Shown here: in pieces, positions 31,378 through 39,179 of the stretch
How the letters are laid out: every line of letters starts with the position of its first letter
How positions within the stretch are numbered: the stretch's first letter is position 1
Assembly (NCBI GenBank): GCA_008330645.1
Contig: VLTN01000108.1
Coordinates: 1 to 40,126, forward strand
Source of the DNA: Cafeteria roenbergensis
Taxonomy: Eukaryota > Sar > Bigyra > Bicosoecida > Cafeteriaceae
Direction: 5' to 3'
Length of the DNA: 40,126 nucleotides
The notes under the pieces: generated by a model
The model's input: the letters and a program-made list of their open reading frames with translations, nothing else
The model's database searches: none
Told to the model about the DNA's origin: nothing
Program-made: the position numbers and the translations under genes

Positions 31378-32521
31378 CTTTCAGCATCTTGGGGACGTCG
31401 CGTTTCAGATTCTCGACGGGTTCCCATGTTGTTTCACCAGTCGTCCATTTGACCATCCATCCTGGTTCTCCATCCCTTGATTGTTTCTTTAACAATCGGG
31501 AGATGTCCCACCGTGGCGCAGAGTCGCGGGTATTCTCCACACGTTCAACGAGTTGGAGGTCTTCTTCGTACTTGTTTCCAACCCAGTCAGGACGAGGTTG
31601 TCCACGCTTTGCTACATATGGCGCACCACTGAGTCTGTAGACCGTTGACCCGAATGGCGTCGATGGTCTGAGAATCTTTTCAACACGATGAAGCGTCTTC
31701 GACCACTTCTCGCCGTCATTTGCAACTGCAGATTTGACGACCCGCACAGTATCTCCGACGCGGAAAGTGGGAGGTGTGGCCAATGCTGTCGCGCGCTTCT
31801 TCGTCCTTGCAACAACTCCCTCGCGTTTCTCATCTTCGAGTGCATGGGCTTCGTTGGGTGTCATGTCGATGGTAATCTGGTAGGAGTTGTTGTAGACGTC
31901 GACGAGTTCCTGGAGATAGGATGGCCAATCGCGCGTACCCTTTGCGCGCATGCTCTTCCGAATCATTTCCTTCAGAATACCGTTAAAGCGCTCTACTTGT
32001 CCGTTTGACTGTGGCTTCCCAGGTAACGAGAGAATTTGTTTTACGTTGTGCCGTTTTAGCACAGCCTTGAACTTTTGGTTAATGAACTCCGTTCCCTTGT
32101 CACTGCGCACTGACCGAATGCCGTGAGCCTCAGACAAAAGGTTGTCCATTGCTTCCGCGACAGTGTCTGCTTTCTTGTTGAGCAGTGCGCGAGCATATCC
32201 TTTCTTCGAGAACAGGTCGATGCCCGTGAGGATGTACTGAATACCGTCCCAGCCAATAAGGCGGACATCTGCGAGGTCGATTCCCATGACTCGTTGAGGC
32301 GCTCGAACAATTGTACTCCGCACAACGCGAGGCCTCTTTGGTCGTAGATACATTTGATACGTTTCCTGTTTCCGGAGCCACTCTGTTACTTGGCGCTGTG
32401 AGACGCCGAGACCCTCTTCGTTGGCCTTGCGCCATACCTTGTCTCTGCCAAATGTGAACCCGCGTGTATACCAGAGGTCATACAGTCCGTCTTCTTGTGT
32501 TTTAGTCAGCGGTGGTACCAT
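31361..32521 (-). CDS. DDE (RVE-type) integrase with C-terminal chromodomain
   Basis: This is the Polinton/Maverick-type retroviral-like integrase (386 aa), which inserts element ends into host DNA. Seen: an N-terminal helix-turn-helix-like segment (about 5-55, VSQRQVTEWLRKQ); the catalytic core with Asp82 (GIDLADV), Asp141 (RSDKGTEF) and Glu177 (NGQVERFNG), exactly 35 residues between the last two; an SH3-like part near 252-300 (FRVGDTVRVV); and a chromodomain at about 338-375 (WMVKWTTGETTWEPVENL). Chromodomains read histone marks and can steer integration. The start ATG follows TATAGAACACA directly. The gene sits near the left end, as usual for Polintons. Confidence 0.93.
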   Translation of the reverse strand: MVPPLTKTQEDGLYDLWYTRGFTFGRDKVWRKANEEGLGVSQRQVTEWLRKQETYQMYLRPKRPRVVRSTIVRAPQRVMGIDLADVRLIGWDGIQYILTGIDLFSKKGYARALLNKKADTVAEAMDNLLSEAHGIRSVRSDKGTEFINQKFKAVLKRHNVKQILSLPGKPQSNGQVERFNGILKEMIRKSMRAKGTRDWPSYLQELVDVYNNSYQITIDMTPNEAHALEDEKREGVVARTKKRATALATPPTFRVGDTVRVVKSAVANDGEKWSKTLHRVEKILRPSTPFGSTVYRLSGAPYVAKRGQPRPDWVGNKYEEDLQLVERVENTRDSAPRWDISRLLKKQSRDGEPGWMVKWTTGETTWEPVENLKRDVPKMLKDAEKR

Positions 32522-32524
32522 TGT

Positions 32525-32532
32525 GTTCTATA
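32525..32532 (-). promoter_or_regulatory. TATAGAAC motif at the integrase start
   Basis: Read on the minus strand, TATAGAAC is separated from the integrase ATG by only ACA. The same octamer occurs three times before the gene at 39941, and shorter TATAG forms precede the genes at 29445 and 38176. It is possibly a promoter with a very short leader. Confidence 0.45.
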
Positions 32533-32552
32533 AAGGGGCTCCGCTCCTTTTG

Positions 32553-32635
32553 AACCCCGGCCAAGGAGCCTCGATTATGGAACCCCGATCAAGGAGCCTC
32601 GATTATGGAACCCCGATCAAGGAACCTCGATTATG
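32553..32635 (+). repeat. 28-bp tandem repeat, three copies
   Basis: Units begin at 32553, 32581 and 32609, each reading AACCCCGATCAAGGAGCC then TCGATTATGG with one or two changes. They are directly adjacent, without spacers. They lie between the integrase start and the MCP stop, next to an AAAGGGGCTCCGCTCCTTT hairpin at about 32532-32550. Confidence 0.9.
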
Positions 32636-32659
32636 TGTTTACACGCCTTTAATGTAAAG

Positions 32660-32719
32660 ACCTGTGAACATTAATGAGCCCAAATACCTGTGAACATTAA
32701 TGAGTCCAAATACCTGTGA
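32660..32719 (+). repeat. 26-bp tandem repeat, 2.3 copies
   Basis: ACCTGTGAACATTAATGAGC then CCAAAT repeats with a period of 26 at 32660, 32686 and 32712 (partial). It lies just after the MCP stop codon in gene direction. It may take part in ending MCP transcripts or in starting the integrase transcript. Confidence 0.85.
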
Positions 32720-32754
32720 GACCCCAAATACCGTCGTGTGGGGGCATGACCCCA

Positions 32755-34578
32755 CTAGGTGAGCATGGCCATCAACTGCTTCTTGGTCAACTTCCCGAGA
32801 CCCTTCTTCGATGGCTTCCCACCAGCAGTCCGCAGAACATCACCACCGGATACGTCTCCGTAGCCCATGCTCTTAGCAAATCCACCTGGCAGACTTGAAT
32901 CACCAACGTAGGCTGAAGCGACAGGATGGTTGCGCGCCTGTCGGATTGCCTTCCTCACGCGTGGAGTCTTGAGCCAGGATGTGAAGGATGTCCATGCGTT
33001 TTGGATGGGTCGAGGAATAGACCAACCTCCCATGATGGCATTCATCTGAGAGGAATCGTCCGTAAAGACGAACTCTGAATCCAGGAGAGTTCCTGGAGAA
33101 TAGCGAGGGCGCCACTCTGTGAATACATCACCCTCCTCGTACACAAAGACGTCATAGAGGAGGAAGACCCGGAGATAGCAGACCTCATCCGTGGATGCAC
33201 CCTTGACAGTGACACGGACAATTCCATCAATCGTCTCACCAGACCCGTTCATGATCTCGTCTGTGAGTCCGAGGTCAGAGGGGCGTACGTAGAAGATGGA
33301 ACCGGCGCCGCGCTGCGTACTGCCAATTCCCGAGGGAATGCCTGCAAACGTTGCCTCGCGCTTGGAGTACCCGTTTCCGGTGGAAATCTTGTATAGTTCC
33401 GTGGGGGTTACGCGGGCACCGAGAAGGTCAGTTTTGTTCCCGATGTCAATGGACACGCTCTGAATCGGACAGAACCGATTAGGGAATGCCCACTCAGTAC
33501 CAGGGATGTCAACACCAGCGTCCGTCTTGAGGAGGCGGGGACGCTCAACGTAGATAGCAAGCATGTTCGGTACACCGGTCATCGTGAACGTCTTCGATTC
33601 CAGAGGAGGGCTGATTACATTCGCAGAGACGACATGGCGGTCGTTGCTGATACGCTGGATGCGCGGACTGCCCCATGCAAGAGACTCAGGAATCTCGAGG
33701 GCGGTGGACGGGTTCCACGAGCGGACAGTGAGAGTATGAACCGCAGAAATACAGTCAACGACCAGACCCTTACCGAGAGCCGCAGCGCCAGCAGCCGGAA
33801 CGATTTCCGGGTTGAGGTTTGCGCACCGCGCAGCAATGTCCCCAAGTTGGAGAGTAACCTTGACGGTGTTCAAATCCTTGAAGGGCTGCGCAAGGCGCGG
33901 GTTGTTGTACTGAAGAGGGTTGGCCATGAGAAGGTCGTTTACGAAGAACCGGACACGAATCTGGTAGTCAGTGTCCGTTGCTACGTTAGGCACAATCTCA
34001 TAGTTGTAGGCACCGCCGACACCCCGAGTCTTTCCGACGCTGGTAGAACTTGCGCCTGCCTTGAGAGGATCATTGAGTACATTAGCGGCAAAGATATCGT
34101 AGTCATCTGTCTCAGGAGTGCTGGTTGCCATCGCAAGTTTCTCGTACGACGTCGAGTTGAGGTGGATTTGTAGCATGTCGTGAACACGCGTGGTCGTGGA
34201 GAACTCGTTCAGTTGAACTTCAGCTACATCAATGCAGTTGTTTCCGGCTGCGGCCTGGAGCCCAATCTTGTCCTTGAACAGGGCAAGCATTGAAGCCCGC
34301 CTTGCAGCCCGGTCAGCACCAGCAACAACGCCCGCGGGGAACGTATACCGAAGGACAAGATCCATGCCCTTCTCGAAGTTGGAATCGACCAGGCCGTCCG
34401 GGATTCGCGCATCGAATGACACAGTACCCTCGGTCACAGACCCAGCTTCGTTGGAAGAGATGCGGTTGTGGTTGATAGCGCGGTTCCCGAGCCGAGCACC
34501 AAACTGGGCGTTTTCGGGTGTCTGCCAGCGATAAGTCTCTGGAACGAGCATTTTCGTAGTTGGCATTACGGTTGGCAT
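32755..34578 (-). CDS. MCP: Major capsid protein, double jelly-roll (Polinton-like virus type)
   Basis: This 607-residue protein has the size and texture of Polinton-like virus and virophage-related major capsid proteins, which form trimers and build the icosahedral shell. Seen: an N-terminal LVPETYRWQTPENAQFG segment, alternating beta-strand-rich halves with long loops (as expected for two jelly rolls), YQIRVRFFVNDLLM, WAFPNRFCPIQSVSIDIGN, CYLRVFLLYDVFVYEEG, and a C-terminal tail with basic SKKGLGKLTKKQLMAML. It follows the penton gene on the same strand. The ATG is preceded by TTAGATATT, and the next methionine at codon 5 is an alternative start. There are no frame breaks. Identification is by overall pattern and context, not by a unique motif. 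Confidence 0.85.
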   Translation of the reverse strand: MPTVMPTTKMLVPETYRWQTPENAQFGARLGNRAINHNRISSNEAGSVTEGTVSFDARIPDGLVDSNFEKGMDLVLRYTFPAGVVAGADRAARRASMLALFKDKIGLQAAAGNNCIDVAEVQLNEFSTTTRVHDMLQIHLNSTSYEKLAMATSTPETDDYDIFAANVLNDPLKAGASSTSVGKTRGVGGAYNYEIVPNVATDTDYQIRVRFFVNDLLMANPLQYNNPRLAQPFKDLNTVKVTLQLGDIAARCANLNPEIVPAAGAAALGKGLVVDCISAVHTLTVRSWNPSTALEIPESLAWGSPRIQRISNDRHVVSANVISPPLESKTFTMTGVPNMLAIYVERPRLLKTDAGVDIPGTEWAFPNRFCPIQSVSIDIGNKTDLLGARVTPTELYKISTGNGYSKREATFAGIPSGIGSTQRGAGSIFYVRPSDLGLTDEIMNGSGETIDGIVRVTVKGASTDEVCYLRVFLLYDVFVYEEGDVFTEWRPRYSPGTLLDSEFVFTDDSSQMNAIMGGWSIPRPIQNAWTSFTSWLKTPRVRKAIRQARNHPVASAYVGDSSLPGGFAKSMGYGDVSGGDVLRTAGGKPSKKGLGKLTKKQLMAMLT

Positions 34579-34698
34579 AATATCTAATTACCGCTGGTAA
34601 AAATAATTGTCCGTGAATTCTACAAGCTGTCCAAGAGACAGCCCATACAACCGAGTGTTTTGTACTATAAACGTACAAAACATTGTTTTGCAATCGGT

Positions 34699-34727
34699 TT
34701 TTGATACACTGTTTTTCAAAAAAGTGT
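34699..34727. terminator. A/T hairpin at the penton/MCP boundary
   Basis: TTTTGATACACTG and TTTTTCAAAAAAGTGT form an A/T-rich stem. The same design (ACTTTTT..AAAAAGT joined to TATCAAAA) occurs near 37109, 38049 and 39760. Here it falls where the penton reading frame should end. Confidence 0.5.
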
Positions 34728-35622
34728 GTGTCCTTGAAAATCATGTAAATCTCCAGCGTGGCGTCTTCGACTGGAAGGTAAATCTGGTGGAAATTGCCCT
34801 TGTAGTCAATCCACCATGCTGAAATCGAGAATGCCGACAGGTCAGATGTGGTCATGAGGTTGTGCCACCGAAGGAAACCTGGAGGAGTGAACAGAATTCC
34901 CTGAGTAGATTGAGATGACGACTGGGAGATATTGTAATCCACAAGGAACCCTGTTTCTCGTCTGTTAATTTCCCCAGGGTCTTCCCCAGCCAGAGGCGGG
35001 ATGAGTTCGGGAACCACAGGGAGCGATGTTGTTCGGAGCGCAGCGCGAGAAACTGGACTGAGCAACTCAATCGTAGACGTACCCTGAACCTCATCGTCCT
35101 CAGACAGAACCAGTTGGTACATGCGGTCTTCGTCCATGGTTGGGTGGAACCAGAAACTGTTTAAGCGCCCACTTCATGCGCTCAGAGAATAGGAGTTCGT
35201 ATCCTGCCCTGAAAGCACCAGTTGTTGTAAGAGTGAACTTGGCTGATGCAGGGTCATATGACATACTAGGAGCATCACACCCAACCGTAGACGCGAGAGA
35301 TGCCATGGTCGTCGTGATGTGTGTTGCAAGCCATCGAAGGTCATAAAGGTATTCATCAGTCCCGAAATTCACCGTCTCGACTACAGTGGAGCCACCCGTA
35401 GCCCGCATTCCAATTTTCCCAGACTTTGTCGCAACTGAACAGTGGGAGTGTCACACCATGAAGATAGAACCGTTCGATTGCTACGCGATAAGCCTTGTCT
35501 TCGTTAAGAATCGGTGACGCACGATTTACGTATGCGACCGAAGGAACTTCACGACCAGCGCCACCCTTTGCCTCTGCGTGAACGAAGATTTGATGACCAT
35601 GTTCTGATGTGTACTGTGCCAT
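34728..35622 (-). pseudogene. Minor capsid (penton) protein, broken by two or three frameshifts
   Basis: The penton base occupies the capsid vertices with a single jelly roll. The protein is readable in three frames: 35622 to about 35410 (MAQYTSEHG...), about 35408 to 35165 (TVVETVNFGTDEY...), and about 35160 to 34730 (MDEDRMYQLVL... ETGFLVDYNISQ ... FLRWHNLM ... WWIDYKGNFHQIYLP ... LEIYMIFKD). The last part is typical of Polinton-like virus penton proteins. The third frame runs on into the MCP start without a stop, so a further indel probably hides the true end near the hairpin at 34699-34727. All neighbours are intact. This favours base-call errors, but real inactivation is possible. The start overlaps the end of the protease gene. 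Confidence 0.7.
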
Positions 35623-36209
35623 GCTTCTACTACTACTTCCAAATATGCGAAACCGTATCGTCCAGAGATGGAATTTTTATAGTATCGGGATGCGAATCTA
35701 GCAAACTGAGCAAATTGCTCATTCGTGAGATTTTCCCACTGGCAACGCCAGAGGCTCCACCGCCCGCATGTAGCAACCCCTGGCTTTGACGACTGAAGCC
35801 GTGACTCTGACCAGTCTGTTTCCCATCCGTATTTCAGGAAGAGGTCGATTAGACTGTTTCGACCTTTCTCAGCCTGGTACAGCCTCGGGTCAGCAAACTT
35901 TTTCTGTGTCGTGTCAGGTAGTTTCCCGTAGGAATCACAGAAATAGATGGTCTTTGATTCTGGGTCTCTCACAAGGGAAACGTAGTGTCCGGAGATATTT
36001 GACCCATTTTGAATTGCTGGGTAAAACAGAATAATGGAATTCTGACTCCGTGGAAAGATATCGTCGAGGGATGAAGCCCGCATCACGTCGTCATACTCTA
36101 CAACACGAGGCGCGGGGCGGTCTCGAGTCTTCGGGTTGCTTCTCCACATTGTCGTCAATTGTTCAGGGCTGAGTGCTTTGTAGGATATTGGATTTGTCGG
36201 TGGAGGCAT
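35526..36209 (-). CDS. Adenain-type cysteine protease (capsid maturation)
   Basis: This is a Ulp1/adenain-family protease as found in adenoviruses, virophages and Polintons, which cleaves capsid proteins during virion maturation. Catalytic residues seen in order: His75 (SGHYVSLV), Asp92 (FCDSYG), Gln139 (SRLQSS) and Cys148 (VATCGRW). The order H-D-Q-C and the spacing fit the family. The start ATG is only two bases after the TAG of the packaging ATPase, so the pair is probably transcribed together. The last 30 or so codons overlap the penton start in another frame. The natural end may be earlier if an indel lies near 35640, since the final residues look less like protein. Confidence 0.88.
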   Translation of the reverse strand: MPPPTNPISYKALSPEQLTTMWRSNPKTRDRPAPRVVEYDDVMRASSLDDIFPRSQNSIILFYPAIQNGSNISGHYVSLVRDPESKTIYFCDSYGKLPDTTQKKFADPRLYQAEKGRNSLIDLFLKYGWETDWSESRLQSSKPGVATCGRWSLWRCQWENLTNEQFAQFARFASRYYKNSISGRYGFAYLEVVVEAWHSTHQNMVIKSSFTQRQRVALVVKFLRSHT

Positions 36210-36211
36210 TC

Positions 36212-37102
36212 CTACCCATCGAGAAATATTCCTTTTCTCTCAGAAAGAACCACGTCATTCTTTGCGTCAATGTAAATCCATCGTGAGGTTTGGAGCATGC
36301 GCTCAATGGGCGTGATTTCGCTCTTCTTCCATTTCATGTACTCCGTGTAGAAGTAATGGCGTTCACGCTTCCGAGAGGCCGAGAACAGCACGAAATTAGT
36401 TGTCTCACCCATAATGAGTTTCGCACCGCGTCCAAAGTTCGTTGAATGGTTGCAAATGATGACACTTGCATTCCAATGACGACCCTTGGTTAGAAAGTGG
36501 TCACGGAGGAACGAGATGAGTTTAATGTCCGCGTTGTTCTCGTAATCGTCGAACAGGATAACTGAATCGTGGAAGAGTGTTGCCATCTCGTCTTCTGTGA
36601 ACTTCAACTCCAACTTGTTCTTTCCCGCAATGGGTGGTGCTACAATGTTCTTTTGCATTTCGATTCGTTCTTCGGGACTCAGTTCCTTCTTTACTTCCCG
36701 GAATACTGCCATCTTGTGCTTGTACTCTGCAAACTTCTCAAGATACGACGTACCAATTCCTACAAGGTCATCAATATCGAGGTATGTACATGGTTCAAAC
36801 TTCTTGTCGGGGATATCCGTAATGACGAATACGCTTCGTTTTGCCTTGCGATACTGGCGAATGAGTTCGGCGCTGAAATACGACTTTCCGCTTCCAGATT
36901 GGCCTGAAAGATAGGTAACATCACGTTCACGCTCACCAGTAATAGACAGCGGGATAGGCTGAAACGTCATTCCATTCACTGCCTCGACTGAGTTTTCCGC
37001 TGAACTTCGGTCTTTTCGGTCAAAAGTGAGAATTCCTTCAGATTTTCCACCTTTTGATACAATTGAAGCGAGTGAATCACCTTCTCCGTTAACTGCGAAC
37101 AT
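36212..37102 (-). CDS. FtsK/HerA-type genome-packaging ATPase
   Basis: This is the motor that pumps DNA into the capsid (A32-like family), 296 aa from the chosen start. Seen: Walker A GQSGSGKS at 67-74, Walker B VILFDDYEN at about 181-189 with two aspartates, and a downstream VIICNHSTN sensor-like strand (I take the asparagine/histidine as the sensor). I chose MFAVNGEGD (37102) rather than an upstream ATG at 37156, because GTGATAGG directly precedes it and the upstream codons run through an A/T hairpin. It is the second gene of the minus-strand morphogenesis block, abutting the protease. Confidence 0.9.
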   Translation of the reverse strand: MFAVNGEGDSLASIVSKGGKSEGILTFDRKDRSSAENSVEAVNGMTFQPIPLSITGERERDVTYLSGQSGSGKSYFSAELIRQYRKAKRSVFVITDIPDKKFEPCTYLDIDDLVGIGTSYLEKFAEYKHKMAVFREVKKELSPEERIEMQKNIVAPPIAGKNKLELKFTEDEMATLFHDSVILFDDYENNADIKLISFLRDHFLTKGRHWNASVIICNHSTNFGRGAKLIMGETTNFVLFSASRKRERHYFYTEYMKWKKSEITPIERMLQTSRWIYIDAKNDVVLSERKGIFLDG

Positions 37103-37129
37103 CCTATCACTTTTAAAAAAGTTTATCAA
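37103..37129 (-). promoter_or_regulatory. GTGATAGG start signal with A/T hairpin, ATPase
   Basis: Read on the minus strand: TTTTGATAAACTTTTTTAAA, then AGTGATAGG, then ATG. The palindrome ACTTTTAAAAAAGT is at 37109-37122. The same arrangement precedes the nucleotidyltransferase-like gene at 38042. It is probably a shared promoter class. Confidence 0.5.
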
Positions 37130-37224
37130 AAAAAAGCCCCTTTTGTACCCCGTCATTGCATAAGAATTCCTAACCTTGCATAAATTGTCATGGATTGCTT
37201 GTCATTGTCCATGGACGGGGTTCA

Positions 37225-37243
37225 AAAGGGGCGGAGCCCCTTT
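37225..37243. terminator. GC-rich hairpin at the end of the 37242-38042 gene
   Basis: AAAGGGGC GGA GCCCCTTT forms a perfect 8-bp stem with a three-base loop, overlapping the stop codon of the minus-strand gene. A similar AAAGGGGCTCCGCTCCTTT structure lies near 32532-32550. It may mark transcript ends. Confidence 0.5.
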
Positions 37244-38042
37244 AAAAGTGGCCAGATAAAGTCCTTGTCATCTCATTGCGAAGAAAGGCAATAATCTTGG
37301 GTGCATGCTTCCAAAACGCAGTAAGGTTCTGGAGTCCACGCCCAGGCTCTTTCAGTTTGAGACGGATACGAACAAGTTCCCGCAAATTTCCGAGAGATGT
37401 CTGCAGTTCCTTCGTTGGAAAGAGCCCCTTCCCGCTCAAGAGTGTTTCTGCGCCGACGCGCGCAAGATACAGTTGGCCAACATCTGGGCGGTCAAGAATG
37501 CGGTCAATGTACTTGCGCTGAATTGAGTCGGGGCGAAGAAGGAGTCGTTTCCGCTTCAGCACCTTGTACCAGTCCTCATCGTGTTCATACTCCACGATGT
37601 CAGCCCGGATTGATTCCTGGATTTCAGCGTCACTCAGTCTCTTCGTTGAGAAGTCGTAGACGATGCTCAGTTCTTCCAGGTTTTCACCGGTGAATAGGAG
37701 CATGTTGACTTTGACCCAGGACTTCGTCTCCGGACTTTCTCCGAGCAATTCCTTTGCGGACTTGAGGCCGTCCCTGATAGACTTAGTCCCATAAAAGCGT
37801 CTCTCCCCGATTCTCACCTTTGTAATGACCATATCACTTCGTAAGAATCCACGGACGAGTTTGACGACTTCTGGAAGGTCATCATGTGACACTCTCGTAT
37901 ACAGGTCAATGTCCCCCGCAAAAGGCGACGATGAGGCAAACGAACCGTTAAGGTACAGTGGATGACCTTCGATATCAACCTTGTCGAAGATTTCAGCATG
38001 CTCAACATTGAAGGACAAGATACGATTTTCCGTCAACTCCAT
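37242..38042 (-). CDS. Putative pol-beta-type nucleotidyltransferase (266 aa)
   Basis: The frame starts at MELTENRIL (38042), just after GTGATAGGT; a GTG three codons upstream is less likely. Near the N-terminus the sequence LNGSFASSSP then FAGDIDLYTR has the signature of the nucleotidyltransferase superfamily: Gly33-Ser34 followed after nine residues by Asp44-x-Asp46. Members add nucleotides to RNA, protein or small molecules. A later strand (VKVNMLLF) could be the third core strand, but its acidic residue is not obvious. The C-terminal half is helical and basic. It heads the minus-strand morphogenesis block. Substrate unknown; the family call is inference from one motif. Confidence 0.6.
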   Translation of the reverse strand: MELTENRILSFNVEHAEIFDKVDIEGHPLYLNGSFASSSPFAGDIDLYTRVSHDDLPEVVKLVRGFLRSDMVITKVRIGERRFYGTKSIRDGLKSAKELLGESPETKSWVKVNMLLFTGENLEELSIVYDFSTKRLSDAEIQESIRADIVEYEHDEDWYKVLKRKRLLLRPDSIQRKYIDRILDRPDVGQLYLARVGAETLLSGKGLFPTKELQTSLGNLRELVRIRLKLKEPGRGLQNLTAFWKHAPKIIAFLRNEMTRTLSGHF

Positions 38043-38175
38043 ACCTATCACTTTTTTAGAAAAAGTGTATCAAAAACCCCGTCCATGGACTTTACAATGT
38101 TATACTGTCAATCTTGAGAACTTGTGCCGAAGGCACATCCATTTTTGGTACGCTTTTTTGTAAAAAGCGTTATAG
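38043..38175. promoter_or_regulatory. Divergent intergenic region between the two gene blocks
   Basis: These 133 bases separate the minus-strand block from the plus-strand block. They hold the palindrome CACTTTTTTAGAAAAAGTG (38049-38067) with GTGATAGG for the leftward gene, the palindrome GTCCATGGAC (38081-38090), and ACGCTTTTTTGTAAAAAGCG (38149-38168, complementary arms) followed by TTATAG directly before the rightward ATG. It is likely a two-way promoter. Confidence 0.6.
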
Positions 38176-38400
38176 ATGTCAAAGACTGCAAAGGCTCTTC
38201 GGAAACTTGCACTCATGCGCGCAAGAGAAAGAGAGGGAACATTCCAGGCACGCGCACAGCGACGTGAGCAGGAGGAAGCACTCGAGAAGGCGATTGAACA
38301 GCAGAACAAGAAGGCGATGAAGGAAGAGGAACTCTTCGAAGAGCGGAGCCATGGCGAGCGTCGATACATTCCCGCCACTGACCGCATTTTCGACGGCTGA
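38176..38400 (+). CDS. Small charged viral protein (74 aa)
   Basis: The ATG (MSKTAKALRK) follows TATAG without a gap. The protein is strongly charged and probably one long helix (REREGTFQARAQRREQEEAL, KAIEQQNKKAMKEEELFEE) with a short C-terminal tail. It could be a small structural or DNA-associated protein; no family is recognised. Its end overlaps the start of the next gene by 50 bases in another frame, an economy typical of viral genomes. Confidence 0.65.
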   Translation: MSKTAKALRKLALMRAREREGTFQARAQRREQEEALEKAIEQQNKKAMKEEELFEERSHGERRYIPATDRIFDG

Positions 38401-39157
38401 GGCGCGGGGGCGCCTGCATTCTCTTGCAGAGCAGTTCCTCAAGTCGGCAGAGGCTGGAAAGGAGACGAACGCGAACAACTTCCTTGCCCAAATGCCAAAG
38501 GTTCTGAAGGAAGCAAGGGTCACGAAGAAGCTGAAGGGCGAGATTCAAACTTTTGCCGAAACCGCAAAGGCCAATCTGGAGTTGATTCTGAAGAAGAATT
38601 CGGCTGGTCAGCTTGCAATGGCAACAAAGACCCTCAATATGATTTTGACCCAGTTGCTACCAGGTGAAGCACCGACAGAACCCATTGAGGGCATGATGAG
38701 TCAATACCCGACAGAGGAAGAGATCCGCGCACAGGCTGAGGCAGAGGCACAGGCTCAAGCTGAGGCTGAAGCACAGGCTCAGGCTGAGGCCGAAGCTCAG
38801 GCACAGGCTCAGGCTCAGGCGCAGGCTAAGGCTCAGGCTAAACAAAAAGCAAAGGCTGAAGCAAAGGCTAAACGGGAAGCAAGGAAGAACACACCGGCAA
38901 ACAAAAGAGCAACTGCTAATACTGACGCTGTACTAATGGCATCTTCTCCAGAACTTCAATCAATGCCGGCGGCGGCGGCGTCTTCAGGATATAGAGCACC
39001 TCGTCGTCGCCTTCGGTTTGGGGAAACTCCATCACCAGGATTGGGTGCAGTTGCAAAAGCTGAATTCGGAAGCCCAGAAGAAACCAAGGCAAGAGCATCG
39101 TCGAAGCGTAAAGGCGTACCAAAATCGCTCATTTTGAAGGGTGAGACGACTATGTAA
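38351..39157 (+). CDS. Ala/Gln/Glu/Lys-rich viral protein (268 aa)
   Basis: The frame starts at MASVDTFPPLT, overlapping the previous gene by 50 bases. Residues 1-120 look like a folded helical domain (LHSLAEQFLKSAE, MATKTLNMILTQLL). Residues of about 125-178 are a low-complexity run of AEAQAQ units changing to AKAQAKQKAKAEAK, encoded by an imperfect hexamer repeat. This is probably a long helix with a charge gradient from acidic to basic. The C-terminus is basic (YRAPRRRLRFG, SSKRKGVPKS). Such a layout suits a virion core or DNA-binding protein, but I recognise no family. Confidence 0.7.
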   Translation: MASVDTFPPLTAFSTAEARGRLHSLAEQFLKSAEAGKETNANNFLAQMPKVLKEARVTKKLKGEIQTFAETAKANLELILKKNSAGQLAMATKTLNMILTQLLPGEAPTEPIEGMMSQYPTEEEIRAQAEAEAQAQAEAEAQAQAEAEAQAQAQAQAQAKAQAKQKAKAEAKAKREARKNTPANKRATANTDAVLMASSPELQSMPAAAASSGYRAPRRRLRFGETPSPGLGAVAKAEFGSPEETKARASSKRKGVPKSLILKGETTM

Positions 39158-39179
39158 AAATTTCCTACCCTTGGTAGAT

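Noticed and set aside
31187-32008. Plus-strand open frames across the integrase region
   Set aside because: They are shadows of the integrase, whose minus-strand frame shows the complete D,D35E triad and a chromodomain.
32553-32719. CRISPR-like array
   Set aside because: The repeats are directly adjacent with no spacers, and the setting is a eukaryotic viral element.
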